Origin: Verrucomicrobiota bacterium | Lineage (GTDB): Bacteria; Verrucomicrobiota; Verrucomicrobiia; Verrucomicrobiales; Akkermansiaceae | DNA length: 64,000 nucleotides | Direction of reading: 5' to 3' | NCBI GenBank assembly: GCA_004293445.1 | Contig: RDYP01000006.1 | Span: 80,888 to 144,887, forward strand | Shown here: positions 36,291-44,971 of the stretch, piece by piece | Layout: every line of letters begins with the position of its first letter | Numbering within the stretch: position 1 is the stretch's first letter | Position numbers and translations under genes: made by a program | The notes under the pieces: generated by a model | Told to the model about the DNA's origin: nothing | The model's input: the letters and a program-made list of their open reading frames with translations, nothing else | Databases searched by the model: none

Positions 36291-36689
36291 TCAGAGACGG
36301 GTGATGGCGGTCGCCACAGGGATACCACCTTGGCGGAACTTGACCTTCATCGAGTAGCGCTGCTCTCGCTCGATGTTGAAAGAAGTGAGATCGGCGGGAA
36401 TTTCGACGCCGAGAAACTCGACACCCGAGGCCACGGCGACCTTCAAACTAACGACCTGGTTCGGATTCCCCTCACGATAAAATTTCTCATCGACCGTGCC
36501 CTCGACCACGTACTCGTTGTCTCTCAGGGAAACCCCGTCCAAGACATCCTCCATGCTGATCTTCGCCCCGGAAATCGAGTCCGACTGCCCCCCCAGAAAA
36601 AGCTTCCCGCCGAAAAAGCCGGCGACGACGAAAACCCCGATTCCGATGAGAATGCCGGGGTTGATTCCTGAACTGGCGCGACGTGCCAT
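36291..36689 (-). CDS. Single-pass membrane protein, unknown function
   Basis: A 132-residue protein. One membrane helix (ILIGIGVFVVAGFFGGKLFLGG, about 13-34) precedes a beta-rich domain of about 95 residues (VLDGVSLRDNEYVVEGTVDEKF; ITRL at the end). The topology suggests a periplasmic domain. The segment YVVEGTVDEKFYREG could be an OB- or lipocalin-like fold, but this is a guess. It sits immediately upstream of the secreted protein gene (7 bp) and 96 bp downstream of the ABC transporter, so the three may act together in the envelope. Confidence 0.7.
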   Translation of the reverse strand: MARRASSGINPGILIGIGVFVVAGFFGGKLFLGGQSDSISGAKISMEDVLDGVSLRDNEYVVEGTVDEKFYREGNPNQVVSLKVAVASGVEFLGVEIPADLTSFNIEREQRYSMKVKFRQGGIPVATAITRL

Positions 36690-36785
36690 GGCGATGCTGG
36701 TGATGGGTTGGGCGTTGTGGGATTGAACTTCGGAATCCGTCGCAAGTTTCGACGAATCCAAGGGGCTTTGATGAAATGTTCCGGC

Positions 36786-38543
36786 TTAGTCCCACTGATG
36801 GCGGCGGGTACCGATCCACGCGGCGATCAGACCGGCAGCCACGTGGAAGCCCAGAATGTAAATGCAGGCTTGCCGACTGGACAAGGAGGTGTCGATGACC
36901 GATTTCACCGCGTTCAGCACCTTCGGCTCCAGCGCGCTCACGCTGCCCGACCAGGCCCAGTAGGCGGAAATGAAAGGCCGGGTGAAGGATTCCACCGCGA
37001 CCGGCAAAGCGAGCACCGCACCCGACAAAGGAAGCTGGAAACCGACAAGGTAGATGGAAAGCAGCGAGGCCTGCTCCGCCGTTCGCATCAAGGCCGAGAT
37101 TCCAAGACACACCGCAGTCATCCCCCCATTGACCAGCAGAAGGAACAAAACGTGACTTTCAAATCCCCCGGCCCCGCCGCGGAAAGGCGCGAAGAGATTC
37201 ACGAACACAGCCATCCAAAGGGACTGCGCCAGCACCAGACAGGCAAGGAAGGTCACCTTGCTGGCGATGTAGGCACCCGGCCGAACCCCACCGAATTTCT
37301 CCTTCTCGAAAATCTGCCGTTCGCCCGCGATCTCACGGGCGGAATTGTTCGATGCCATGAGGGACAACAAAATCACCTGGAACATGATGATCCCGGAGAT
37401 CGCCGAACCCACTCGCACCTGGTCTCGCTTCACCGTCTGACGTTCCTGGATTTCCTCGACGATACTCTCCTGCCGGGTATCCGACAAATTCGCGATCTGT
37501 CCCTTCGCATTTTCTGAGAAAAGGGTCACCAGGACCGGGAAACAGAGCAGAATGGCCAATTGCAAAAACACCTGGCCGCGATCCCGGAAAAAGATCCGCC
37601 AACGACGAGACAACAAGGTGGTGAACTGGGTAAAAAAGCCGGGCGTTCCCACCTTTGACTCGCCTGCCGCGGCCTCTGCACTCTCGTCGACTTCCCGCAC
37701 GACGGGCAAATGCAAACTACCCGAGTCCAGCAACACCTTACGGTTCTTCTCCAACTTTCCGTAGTACGACTCACGGTGCTTCAACCACGAGCCCTGCCAG
37801 CGCTCCGACGTCTGCGTCGCCAGCTTGGGGTAAACCTCCTCGGTATCACTCACCGAGAAGTAATGAGTCATCAATTCAGGCGGTCCATGATAGGCAACCC
37901 GACCTTCATGCAAAACCAGAATGGAATCGTAGAGCTCAAGATGCGCCAACGAATGCGTCACCGACAGCACGATGCGGCCCTCACGTCGCGACAGATCGTG
38001 CAAAAGGCGAACGATCTCACGCTCCGAACGCGGATCGAGACCACTGGTAACCTCATCGCACAGCAACAACTTCGGATCGGAAACCAACTCCATCGCCAAG
38101 CCCAGACGCCGCTTCTGCCCCCCTGACAGCACTTTGACCTGCCGGTCCGCGATCGCCGCCAAACCCGTCTCGTCCAGCACTCGATCGATCCTCTGATCCA
38201 GCTCCTCCATGTCGCGGACCTTGACCCGCAGGCGAGTCGATGCCTCCACAGACTCGTCCACCGTCAGTGGATCGTAGGCGATCGAGAACTGCGGCACGTA
38301 GCCGATCTCCGACGGATCCAAGTCCCCATCCTCCGACAAATTCCGGCCATCCCAAAACAGCGCCCCGGCCGACTCCGGATTGAGCCCCGCAATCGTCCGC
38401 AGCAAGGTCGTCTTGCCACAACCCGAAGGACCCACGATCGCCATGAAGTGCCCACGAGGGATCTTCACGCTGGCCTTGTCGACGAGGTTCACGGCCTCGC
38501 CGTCTTTTTGAATGGTAAAGCTGACGTCCTGAAGTTCGAGCAC
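36786..38543 (-). CDS. ABCG-type transporter, ATPase plus ABC2 permease
   Basis: A 585-residue half-transporter with the reversed order seen in ABCG/White proteins: ATPase first, permease second. Walker A is VGPSGCGKTTLL (about 40), the signature is LSGGQKRRLGLAMEL (about 137), and Walker B is LLLCDEVTSGLD. The permease contains six or so helices (for example LQLAILLCFPVLVTLF, IIMFQVILLSLMAS, YLVGFQLPLSGAVLALP). Substrate unknown; a lipid or polymer is typical of the group. The start is uncertain: GTG 38543 gives the normal ABC beginning LELQDVSFTI; the frame runs up to 38738 without an ATG of better quality. Confidence 0.85.
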   Translation of the reverse strand: MLELQDVSFTIQKDGEAVNLVDKASVKIPRGHFMAIVGPSGCGKTTLLRTIAGLNPESAGALFWDGRNLSEDGDLDPSEIGYVPQFSIAYDPLTVDESVEASTRLRVKVRDMEELDQRIDRVLDETGLAAIADRQVKVLSGGQKRRLGLAMELVSDPKLLLCDEVTSGLDPRSEREIVRLLHDLSRREGRIVLSVTHSLAHLELYDSILVLHEGRVAYHGPPELMTHYFSVSDTEEVYPKLATQTSERWQGSWLKHRESYYGKLEKNRKVLLDSGSLHLPVVREVDESAEAAAGESKVGTPGFFTQFTTLLSRRWRIFFRDRGQVFLQLAILLCFPVLVTLFSENAKGQIANLSDTRQESIVEEIQERQTVKRDQVRVGSAISGIIMFQVILLSLMASNNSAREIAGERQIFEKEKFGGVRPGAYIASKVTFLACLVLAQSLWMAVFVNLFAPFRGGAGGFESHVLFLLLVNGGMTAVCLGISALMRTAEQASLLSIYLVGFQLPLSGAVLALPVAVESFTRPFISAYWAWSGSVSALEPKVLNAVKSVIDTSLSSRQACIYILGFHVAAGLIAAWIGTRRHQWD

Positions 38544-38631
38544 GGCGGAATGGGTGAATCGGATGTCTACGGAACAAAGCGCACCGATCCTGCAAGGGCG
38601 AGCAAGAAACCGTGGCCCGAGTCGGAGAACT

Positions 38632-39108
38632 TCAGTCCAGCGGCACAATCCGGATCTTCCCGGACGGCGGGCGCATCGCGTCCGACAAGGTCCGCCCGAC
38701 GCTCGGCGAAGGAAGAGCCGGCTCCTGATCCAGCGCACTTTTCAAAGCCCCTTCAACCAATTGGCCGCAGTGAATTTTCATCGGCGGCAAAGGTCCCAAA
38801 CCGCCTGTCAGATCGTTCGCAGACAATTCCCGAGCCTCTTCCGCTGTTTTTCCCTGCAAAAGCTCCGTCGCCATCGACGCCACCGCAATCGCAGTCTGAC
38901 AGCCGAAGGACTGGAACGAAGCGCGATCGATCACCCGCTTGCCATCTTTATCTTTGAACTTCAACCACATCCGAAGCATGTCACCGCAGTCGGGCGACCC
39001 TACCGTGCCCACCGCATCCGCATCGGCCAGCTCTCCCTGATTCTTCGGCGACAGCAGCGCCTCGCGGACTTTTTCTTCGAAATCGCTCACCTCCCGACGA
39101 TGCGACAC
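38632..39108 (-). CDS. IscU/NifU-type Fe-S scaffold protein
   Basis: A 158-residue protein on which [2Fe-2S] clusters are built. The three ligand Cys are present: Cys 41 in SPDCGDMLRMWLK, Cys 70 in SFGCQTAIAVAS, and Cys 114 in PMKIHCGQLVEGAL. Asp near Cys 41 (PDCGD) is also conserved. The normal length is about 128; about 30 extra residues at the C-terminus (PSVGRTLSDAMRPP) look disordered. No IscS, HscA or ferredoxin genes flank it here. Gene is divergent from the DUF374 acyltransferase. Confidence 0.87.
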   Translation of the reverse strand: MSHRREVSDFEEKVREALLSPKNQGELADADAVGTVGSPDCGDMLRMWLKFKDKDGKRVIDRASFQSFGCQTAIAVASMATELLQGKTAEEARELSANDLTGGLGPLPPMKIHCGQLVEGALKSALDQEPALPSPSVGRTLSDAMRPPSGKIRIVPLD

Positions 39109-39310
39109 CCTGCCCGGGATTCAAGCCCGGGAAATGCGCAGCCCTCACCGAACCGTCCGCCCAAGCGCAAGCTTGCCAAGCCCCAGCCACCCGGAAATTC
39201 TCCCCCAGTCCCTCAGAGCACCCTCGGGGCATGGCGTTCGCGAAAAAATGCACCCAAGCACGCCCGCCCAAGTCACGATGCAAAATCACCCCAAGCCGGA
39301 CGCCGCACCC

Positions 39311-39973
39311 ATGAGCCAAAATCCCAGCGGAGTCCGCGAAAGCCGAAAATCCCACTTCCTCGGGAAGCTCGCAGGCCACTTGATGAAGGCTTGGGGTGCC
39401 ACCTTGCGCGTCGAATTCATCGACCGCTGCGGCCTCAGCCGACCCGGTGCCATTCCCGGCCCGGCCATTTACTGCCTCTGGCACAACCACATCTTCACCG
39501 TCCCCCGCGTTTGGCAGAAGTTTTGCGGCCAGCACCGCCGCGCGGTCGTGTTGACCAGCGCCAGCCACGATGGCAACGCCCTTGCGAAAGCCGTCGGAGT
39601 CTTCGGCCTTGGGGCCGTGCGCGGCTCCTCCTCCCGCCGCGCCGTCGCCGCACTCGTTGGCCTGCGCAAAGCGCTGCGCGAAAACTTGGACGCCAGCATC
39701 ACCCCCGACGGCCCGCGCGGCCCACGCCACGTGGTCCAAGCCGGCATCATCAAACTCGCCGAAGCCAGCGGCGCGCCCATCATCCCGATGCATGTGGAAT
39801 ACTCCGCCTTCCGGGAACTCAACACCTGGGACCGCTTCGCCATCCCCAAACCCTTCAGCCACGTCCGCGTCATCTTCGACGAGGCGCTTGCGGTGCCCCC
39901 GAACCTCTCCGAAACTGAGTTCGAACACTGGCGACTCCGCCTCGAAGAGACGATGCGACGCGGAGCCTGCTGA
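39311..39973 (+). CDS. DUF374 lysophospholipid acyltransferase-like protein
   Basis: A 220-residue protein of the DUF374 group within the LPLAT acyltransferase superfamily. The HxxxxD-like site is CLWHNHIF. Other markers are [36 protein letters not shown], then [36 protein letters not shown]. It likely acylates a lipid A or phospholipid precursor at the inner membrane. The start is uncertain: ATG 39311 fits the usual length, while ATG 39278 or 39248 would add 11 or 21 residues. Confidence 0.85.
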   Translation: MSQNPSGVRESRKSHFLGKLAGHLMKAWGATLRVEFIDRCGLSRPGAIPGPAIYCLWHNHIFTVPRVWQKFCGQHRRAVVLTSASHDGNALAKAVGVFGLGAVRGSSSRRAVAALVGLRKALRENLDASITPDGPRGPRHVVQAGIIKLAEASGAPIIPMHVEYSAFRELNTWDRFAIPKPFSHVRVIFDEALAVPPNLSETEFEHWRLRLEETMRRGAC

Positions 39974-40004
39974 GCCCACTTCACCCACCTTCCCAAGACC
40001 TACG

Positions 40005-40889
40005 ATGAGTTCCGTAATTGATGGCAAATCCGTCGCCGCCACCGTTCTCGAGGAATGCCGCGCCGAAGTGCTCGAGCTGAAAGCCCGCGGCATCAACCCG
40101 GGTCTCGCTGTGGTGCTCGTCGGCGAGGACCCCGCCTCCCAAGTTTACGTCGGATCCAAGGTGCGCACCTGTGGCGATCTCGGCATCCACTCGCAGAAAA
40201 TCGTCCTGCCCGCCAGCACCAGTCAGGAAGAACTCGTTGCCGTCGTCCGGGAACTCAACGCCGATCCCTCCATCCACGGGATTCTCGTCCAAAGCCCTCC
40301 ACCAAAACACATCGACGAGGAAGCCGTGGTTCGCGCCATCGACCCCCGCAAGGATGTCGACGGCTTCCATCCGGAAAATGTCGCCAAACTCGCCCTCGAG
40401 GACAAAACCGGCTTCGTTCCCTGCACCCCCGCCGGTTGCATGCGCCTACTCGCCGCCGCTGGAGTGAAAACCGCCGGTGCCGAAGCCGTGGTCATCGGCC
40501 GCAGCATGATCGTCGGCAAACCGATGGCCCTGCTGCTCATGGCGAAAGGGTCGGACGCCACGGTGACCGTCGCTCATTCCCGCAGCCACGACCTACCGGC
40601 CATCTGCCGTCGCGCCGATATCATCATCGCCGCTGTCGGCCGGCCGGAAATGGTCAAAGGCGACTGGATCAAAGATGGTGCCGTCGTGATCGATGTCGGC
40701 ATCAACCGCATCGAAGACCCCTCGAAAAAAAGTGGCTATCGTCTCGTCGGCGATGTCGCCTACGACGAAGTCGCGCCGAAATGCTCCGCCATCACCCCTG
40801 TACCCGGCGGCGTCGGACCGATGACCATCGCGCTGCTGATGAAGAACACGCTGCAAGCCGCGCGACAGCTGGGATCCGCAACTTCGTGA
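40005..40889 (+). CDS. folD: Bifunctional methylene-THF dehydrogenase/cyclohydrolase
   Basis: A 294-residue folate enzyme that interconverts 5,10-methylene- and 10-formyl-tetrahydrofolate with NADP+. The catalytic Lys 52 is in [14 protein letters not shown]. Other motifs are [13 protein letters not shown] (usual QLPLP), [34 protein letters not shown] and the C-terminal [22 protein letters not shown] 40005 is a clean start 31 bp past the acyltransferase stop. Its stop overlaps the next gene's GTG start (GTGA). Confidence 0.96.
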   Translation: MSSVIDGKSVAATVLEECRAEVLELKARGINPGLAVVLVGEDPASQVYVGSKVRTCGDLGIHSQKIVLPASTSQEELVAVVRELNADPSIHGILVQSPPPKHIDEEAVVRAIDPRKDVDGFHPENVAKLALEDKTGFVPCTPAGCMRLLAAAGVKTAGAEAVVIGRSMIVGKPMALLLMAKGSDATVTVAHSRSHDLPAICRRADIIIAAVGRPEMVKGDWIKDGAVVIDVGINRIEDPSKKSGYRLVGDVAYDEVAPKCSAITPVPGGVGPMTIALLMKNTLQAARQLGSATS

Positions 40890-41269
40890 AGCTCGCCGAC
40901 CTCCTGCCCACCCTTGGCTTCCTGATCATCTTCCCACTGTGGTTTCGGATGCTCGGAGCCTGGATGTACCGGAAATCGGCGTGGCAAGAACTGGCCGAAC
41001 ATTTCCAGGCCCAACGAACCCGCGGTACCTTCGAGCGCCTTTTGCGGCTATGCTTGGGAGACACGACCGCCGATCATTCTATCCTCGTGCGCCGAGAGGG
41101 TGACTTCATCCGACTCCAAACAGGACTCCCCTTCCGCCTCTTTCTGCCCCACCCGCCGCTGAAAATCCCCATTTCGAGGATCCGTATGAAAGGCAAAAAC
41201 CGGGGCACGATCGCCCTTCCCGGACGAGGCATCCCCTTCGAAGGATTCGACCCACGGGATCTGTCCTGA
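40886..41269 (+). CDS. Small membrane protein coupled to folD
   Basis: A 127-residue protein starting at a GTG that overlaps the folD stop codon in GTGA, so translation is probably coupled. One N-terminal hydrophobic segment ([22 protein letters not shown]) is followed by a basic, beta-rich domain of about 90 residues ([30 protein letters not shown]). I do not recognise a family. Codon use matches its neighbours. It is convergent with manA. Confidence 0.65.
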   Translation: MKLADLLPTLGFLIIFPLWFRMLGAWMYRKSAWQELAEHFQAQRTRGTFERLLRLCLGDTTADHSILVRREGDFIRLQTGLPFRLFLPHPPLKIPISRIRMKGKNRGTIALPGRGIPFEGFDPRDLS

Positions 41270-41294
41270 CCCCGACAAAAATCGCCTCCCGACC

Positions 41295-42224
41295 TCAAGG
41301 CAACGTCGTCCGCAACACCACCGCCCCACCAGCGCTTGCCAGCGACCCGGTGCCCCGCGGCAGCAAGAAAGTGTCGCCCTTGCCAAATCTCCCCCCCACA
41401 CCGACCAAGTCCCCCTCCAGCACCGAGAGAATCGAAAACCTCCCCACATTCCGGTTCCCCACACTCTCCCCCGCCTCAAATTGCAGTTTCTCCACACGGA
41501 AATGCTCACACTCCGCAATCACTGAACCCGACGCATCGTCCATCCCCGGCTCAAAGTCGCCAAAGTCGATGCTCGCCAAGGAGGCCTCCACATGCAGCTC
41601 GCGGGGCTTCCCGTCCAGACCCGGACGATTCCAATCAAAGACCCGATAGGTGCTGTCACTGTTCTGCTGGATCTCGTGAATCAAGAATCCAGCGCCGATC
41701 GCATGCAGCCGTCCCGATGGAATGAAAATCGACTCCCCTTCCTTCGGCTCGATGCTGTGGACACAGTCCGCCACCGTCCCGTCCGCGATCGCTCGCTCGA
41801 AGTCCCTCCGCCCCACGCCACGACGCAGCCCCACGTGGAGCTTCGCGCCCACTGCCGCGCGGGCAATGAACCACATCTCACTCTTCGGTTCGCCACCCAG
41901 CTCATCCGCTCGATCCGCCGGTGGATGCACCTGAATGGAAAGATCCTCACGCGCATCCAATACCTTGATCAATAAGGGAAAGCGCGGGCTATCGGGCAAT
42001 CCTTCACCGAAGATCTCCTCCCGCCGCTCCACCCACAAATCATGCAAGGTCTTTCCCACGAACTCCCCACCTGCCACCACCGATTGCTCCATCTCGCGAT
42101 CCACCAACTCCCAAGACTCTCCAAACGGCCCATCGTCCGGCAGGCGACGGCCATACTCGCCCTCAAGCTGGCGACCACCCCAAACACGGGGCATGTAAAG
42201 CGGTTGAAAGACGATGGGTTCCAC
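41295..42224 (-). CDS. manA: Mannose-6-phosphate isomerase, class I
   Basis: A 309-residue Zn enzyme that interconverts mannose 6-phosphate and fructose 6-phosphate. VFQPLYMPRVWGGRQLEGEYG, FPLLIKVLDAREDLSIQVHP (Zn ligands QxH), a Glu-rich ELGGEPKSEMWFIARA, and GESIFIPSGRLHAIGAGFLIHEIQQNSDSTYRVFDWNR are family hallmarks. The GTG at 42224 gives the usual start; an ATG at 42293 would add 23 residues with no family match. It is divergent from ftsK. Confidence 0.9.
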   Translation of the reverse strand: MEPIVFQPLYMPRVWGGRQLEGEYGRRLPDDGPFGESWELVDREMEQSVVAGGEFVGKTLHDLWVERREEIFGEGLPDSPRFPLLIKVLDAREDLSIQVHPPADRADELGGEPKSEMWFIARAAVGAKLHVGLRRGVGRRDFERAIADGTVADCVHSIEPKEGESIFIPSGRLHAIGAGFLIHEIQQNSDSTYRVFDWNRPGLDGKPRELHVEASLASIDFGDFEPGMDDASGSVIAECEHFRVEKLQFEAGESVGNRNVGRFSILSVLEGDLVGVGGRFGKGDTFLLPRGTGSLASAGGAVVLRTTLP

Positions 42225-42384
42225 GAACGCCAAACTTGAGGGATGATCCCGAGCTCGCAAAGCTCGGTTTGTGGCAACCAGGAGACAGCTCACGGATTAC
42301 TAAAGATTTACAGAATTTCCGGGCTTCGAAATCGATCTTGCCCAGCCAGCCCGCGCAAAGGATGCTCTCCCGGGAGATTACCGC

Positions 42385-44838
42385 ATGGCAAAGAGTGACA
42401 ACCGCAAGCGGGGCGAGGTGCCCGAATCACCCCGATGGTCGAATGAGGTCGTCGGGATCGCACTGATTTCCATCGGCCTACTCGCCTTCCTCTCCGTCAT
42501 CTCCTACACCCCGAAAGATCTTCCCCGCTGGGGAATCCTCGAAGCCTTTGCCGAGCACCGTGCGGATGGCGAAGCCCGCGAGAACTTCATCGGCATCACC
42601 GGCGCGCTGCTCGGTTTCGTCCAACTCTCCCTCTTCGGTGCCGCCGGCTACCTCGTCCCTGTGGCCATGATCTGGTTCGGCATCGCCAAGCTGGTCTTCG
42701 ACGCGAAGCTCAGCCCGCGCACTCTCACCGGTTTCGCCATCCTGACCCTCAGCGGCGCGACCTTCATGCACGTGCTGAACGGTATCTCCGGCGATTTCAA
42801 AGGCCCGGGCGGTGTCTTCGGCTATCTGCTCGGCGAATTCCTCTTCCTCCGCCTCCTCGGCAAGGTTGGATCCCTCATCGTTCTGGGCTCCACCTACTGG
42901 ATCGCCCTGATCCTCCTAACTGGCCAAAAACCTGTCAGCTTCGTCAAAGGCTGTTACCGACTGACCCTGCACCTCCTCGCCCGTTCCCGCGAAAAACGAG
43001 AGCAGTCCCGGATTCAAGCCACCAAAGACGATCAGCGGGCCCTCGAACGCGAGCGCGAGCGCGAACGCCGCCGCATGGAACGCGACGCCGCCAAAGCCGC
43101 CGAACCCGAGCCCGACCCTCAACAAGAACTGCCGCTCCGCGAAACACCGGCACCCCAAATCATCGACTCCTCGCAACGCAGAGTCGAGGCCCCGAAACCC
43201 GGGGACAAACCCTTCGAACGCAAGCCACAGCCAGCCGGTCATCTCTCGCTATCCACGGACGGCTTCGAAGACTACGACCTCCCGGGCTTCGATCTGCTCG
43301 ACCCCGCCGACGAGGTGGAAGCGCCCGAAGCCAACCGCGAGGAACTCCTCGCCACACAGCGCATCATCGTCGACACCCTCCGCGCCTTCGGCATCGATGT
43401 CACCCCGGGTGACATCACCCGCGGCCCGACCATTACCCGCTACGAAATCTACCCCTCCACCGGACTCCGGGTCTCGCGCATCGCTCAACTAGAAGCCGAC
43501 TTGGCCCGCGCGACCTGCGCCGAGCGCATCAACATCCTCGCCCCCATCCCCGGCAAGGACACCGTGGGCATCGAACTCGCCAACTCCCAGAAAGTCTCGG
43601 TCCCCCTCCGCGAACTCCTCCAAGACCCGGAATTCCGCTCGGCCAAAAAGAAAATCCCACTCGCCCTCGGTAAGGACGTCTATGGCAAAACCGTTATCGG
43701 CGACCTCGCGGCCATGCCCCATCTCCTCGTCGCCGGTGCGACCGGGTCGGGCAAATCCGTTTGCATCAATTCGATCATCGCCTCGATGCTCTTCAAGTTC
43801 GGCCCCGACGAACTCCGCTTCATCATGGTCGACCCGAAGGTCGTCGAGATGCAGATGTACAACAAGCTCCCCCACCTCGTCGTCCCCGTCGTCACCGACC
43901 CCAAAAAGGTCGTCGCCGCACTCAAGTGGGTGGTGAACGAAATGGAAAAACGTTACCGCGTCTTCGCCAAAACCGGCGTGCGGAACTTCGACTCCTTCAA
44001 CAATCGCGTCCGCCCGGAAAAAGAGACATCCTCCCCCGAAGCGGAAGAAGAAGCCCCGCCTTGGAACGCCGACGAGGAGGTCGATATGGAATCGATCGAA
44101 TCCATCGCCGCCGCCCTCGAGTCCGGCGAACTCGGTCCCGAAGCGGACGAAGACGAGCTCCCCATCGAGGACGACAAGATCCCCGACCGCTACCCCTACA
44201 TCGTCGTCCTTGTCGATGAGCTTGCCGACCTGATGCAAACCGCCCCGGCCGATGTGGAAATGTGCATCGCCCGCATCGCGCAAAAAGCTCGTGCGGCCGG
44301 CATCCACCTGATCATCGCCACCCAGACCCCGCGCGCCGACGTGGTCACCGGCATCATCAAGGCGAACATCCCCTGCCGCATCGCATTCCAGGTGTCGTCC
44401 GCCCTCGACTCCCGCGTCATCCTCGACACCAAGGGTGCCGACAAACTGGTGGGCAAGGGCGACATGCTCTATCTCCCACCCGGCTCGGCAAAACTCGAGC
44501 GATCCCAGGGGGCTTTCGTTTCCGACGAAGAAGTCGAGCGCCTCGTCGATCACTGCGCCGCCCAAGCATCGCCGAATTTCGAAAGTGACATTCAACGCTC
44601 CATCGACAACGGCGGCGAAGACGGGGACGACGAAGAAGATATCTCGCCGGCCGATGAAGAGCTCATCATGCGCTGCATCGAGGTCGCACGGCAGGAACAA
44701 AAGTGCAGCACCTCACTGCTCCAACGCCGTCTCCGTCTCGGCTACACCCGCGCCGCGCGCATGGTCGATATCCTCGAAGCCCGCGGCGTCGTCGGCCCGG
44801 GCGACGGTGCCAAGCCCCGCGAAGTCTATCTCAAATGA
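42385..44838 (+). CDS. ftsK: DNA translocase FtsK/SpoIIIE, acidic motor insert
   Basis: An 817-residue protein that pumps chromosomal DNA at the division septum. Four N-terminal membrane helices span about 20-180, and a charged linker follows. The motor has Walker A GATGSGKSV (about 451) and Walker B YIVVLVDELADLM (about 605), then GIHLIIATQTPRADVVTGIIKANIPCRIAFQV. The C-terminal gamma winged helix (KCSTSLLQRRLRLGYTRAARMVDILEARGVVGP) reads KOPS sites. Between Walker A and B an acidic stretch of about 55 residues (about 545-600, 25 or more Asp/Glu) is unusual. GGGAG lies ahead of the ATG at a suitable distance. Confidence 0.95.
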   Translation: MAKSDNRKRGEVPESPRWSNEVVGIALISIGLLAFLSVISYTPKDLPRWGILEAFAEHRADGEARENFIGITGALLGFVQLSLFGAAGYLVPVAMIWFGIAKLVFDAKLSPRTLTGFAILTLSGATFMHVLNGISGDFKGPGGVFGYLLGEFLFLRLLGKVGSLIVLGSTYWIALILLTGQKPVSFVKGCYRLTLHLLARSREKREQSRIQATKDDQRALERERERERRRMERDAAKAAEPEPDPQQELPLRETPAPQIIDSSQRRVEAPKPGDKPFERKPQPAGHLSLSTDGFEDYDLPGFDLLDPADEVEAPEANREELLATQRIIVDTLRAFGIDVTPGDITRGPTITRYEIYPSTGLRVSRIAQLEADLARATCAERINILAPIPGKDTVGIELANSQKVSVPLRELLQDPEFRSAKKKIPLALGKDVYGKTVIGDLAAMPHLLVAGATGSGKSVCINSIIASMLFKFGPDELRFIMVDPKVVEMQMYNKLPHLVVPVVTDPKKVVAALKWVVNEMEKRYRVFAKTGVRNFDSFNNRVRPEKETSSPEAEEEAPPWNADEEVDMESIESIAAALESGELGPEADEDELPIEDDKIPDRYPYIVVLVDELADLMQTAPADVEMCIARIAQKARAAGIHLIIATQTPRADVVTGIIKANIPCRIAFQVSSALDSRVILDTKGADKLVGKGDMLYLPPGSAKLERSQGAFVSDEEVERLVDHCAAQASPNFESDIQRSIDNGGEDGDDEEDISPADEELIMRCIEVARQEQKCSTSLLQRRLRLGYTRAARMVDILEARGVVGPGDGAKPREVYLK

Positions 44839-44971
44839 GATCCGCCCTTTTGAGCTGACCTCCTGTATCCGCGGACGCGCTGGTCCTTTTCGTGGACGAC
44901 CCCAACCACCCTCGAACGATCCGATCCTGAATCGGCATCTCTCGGGTTGTTCCTCCCATCTCCACCCGCCT

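Noticed and set aside
39570..40004. N-terminal extension of FolD to 439 residues
   Set aside because: The added part is an out-of-frame copy of the acyltransferase gene; FolD begins at ATG 40005 with the normal [11 protein letters not shown] start.
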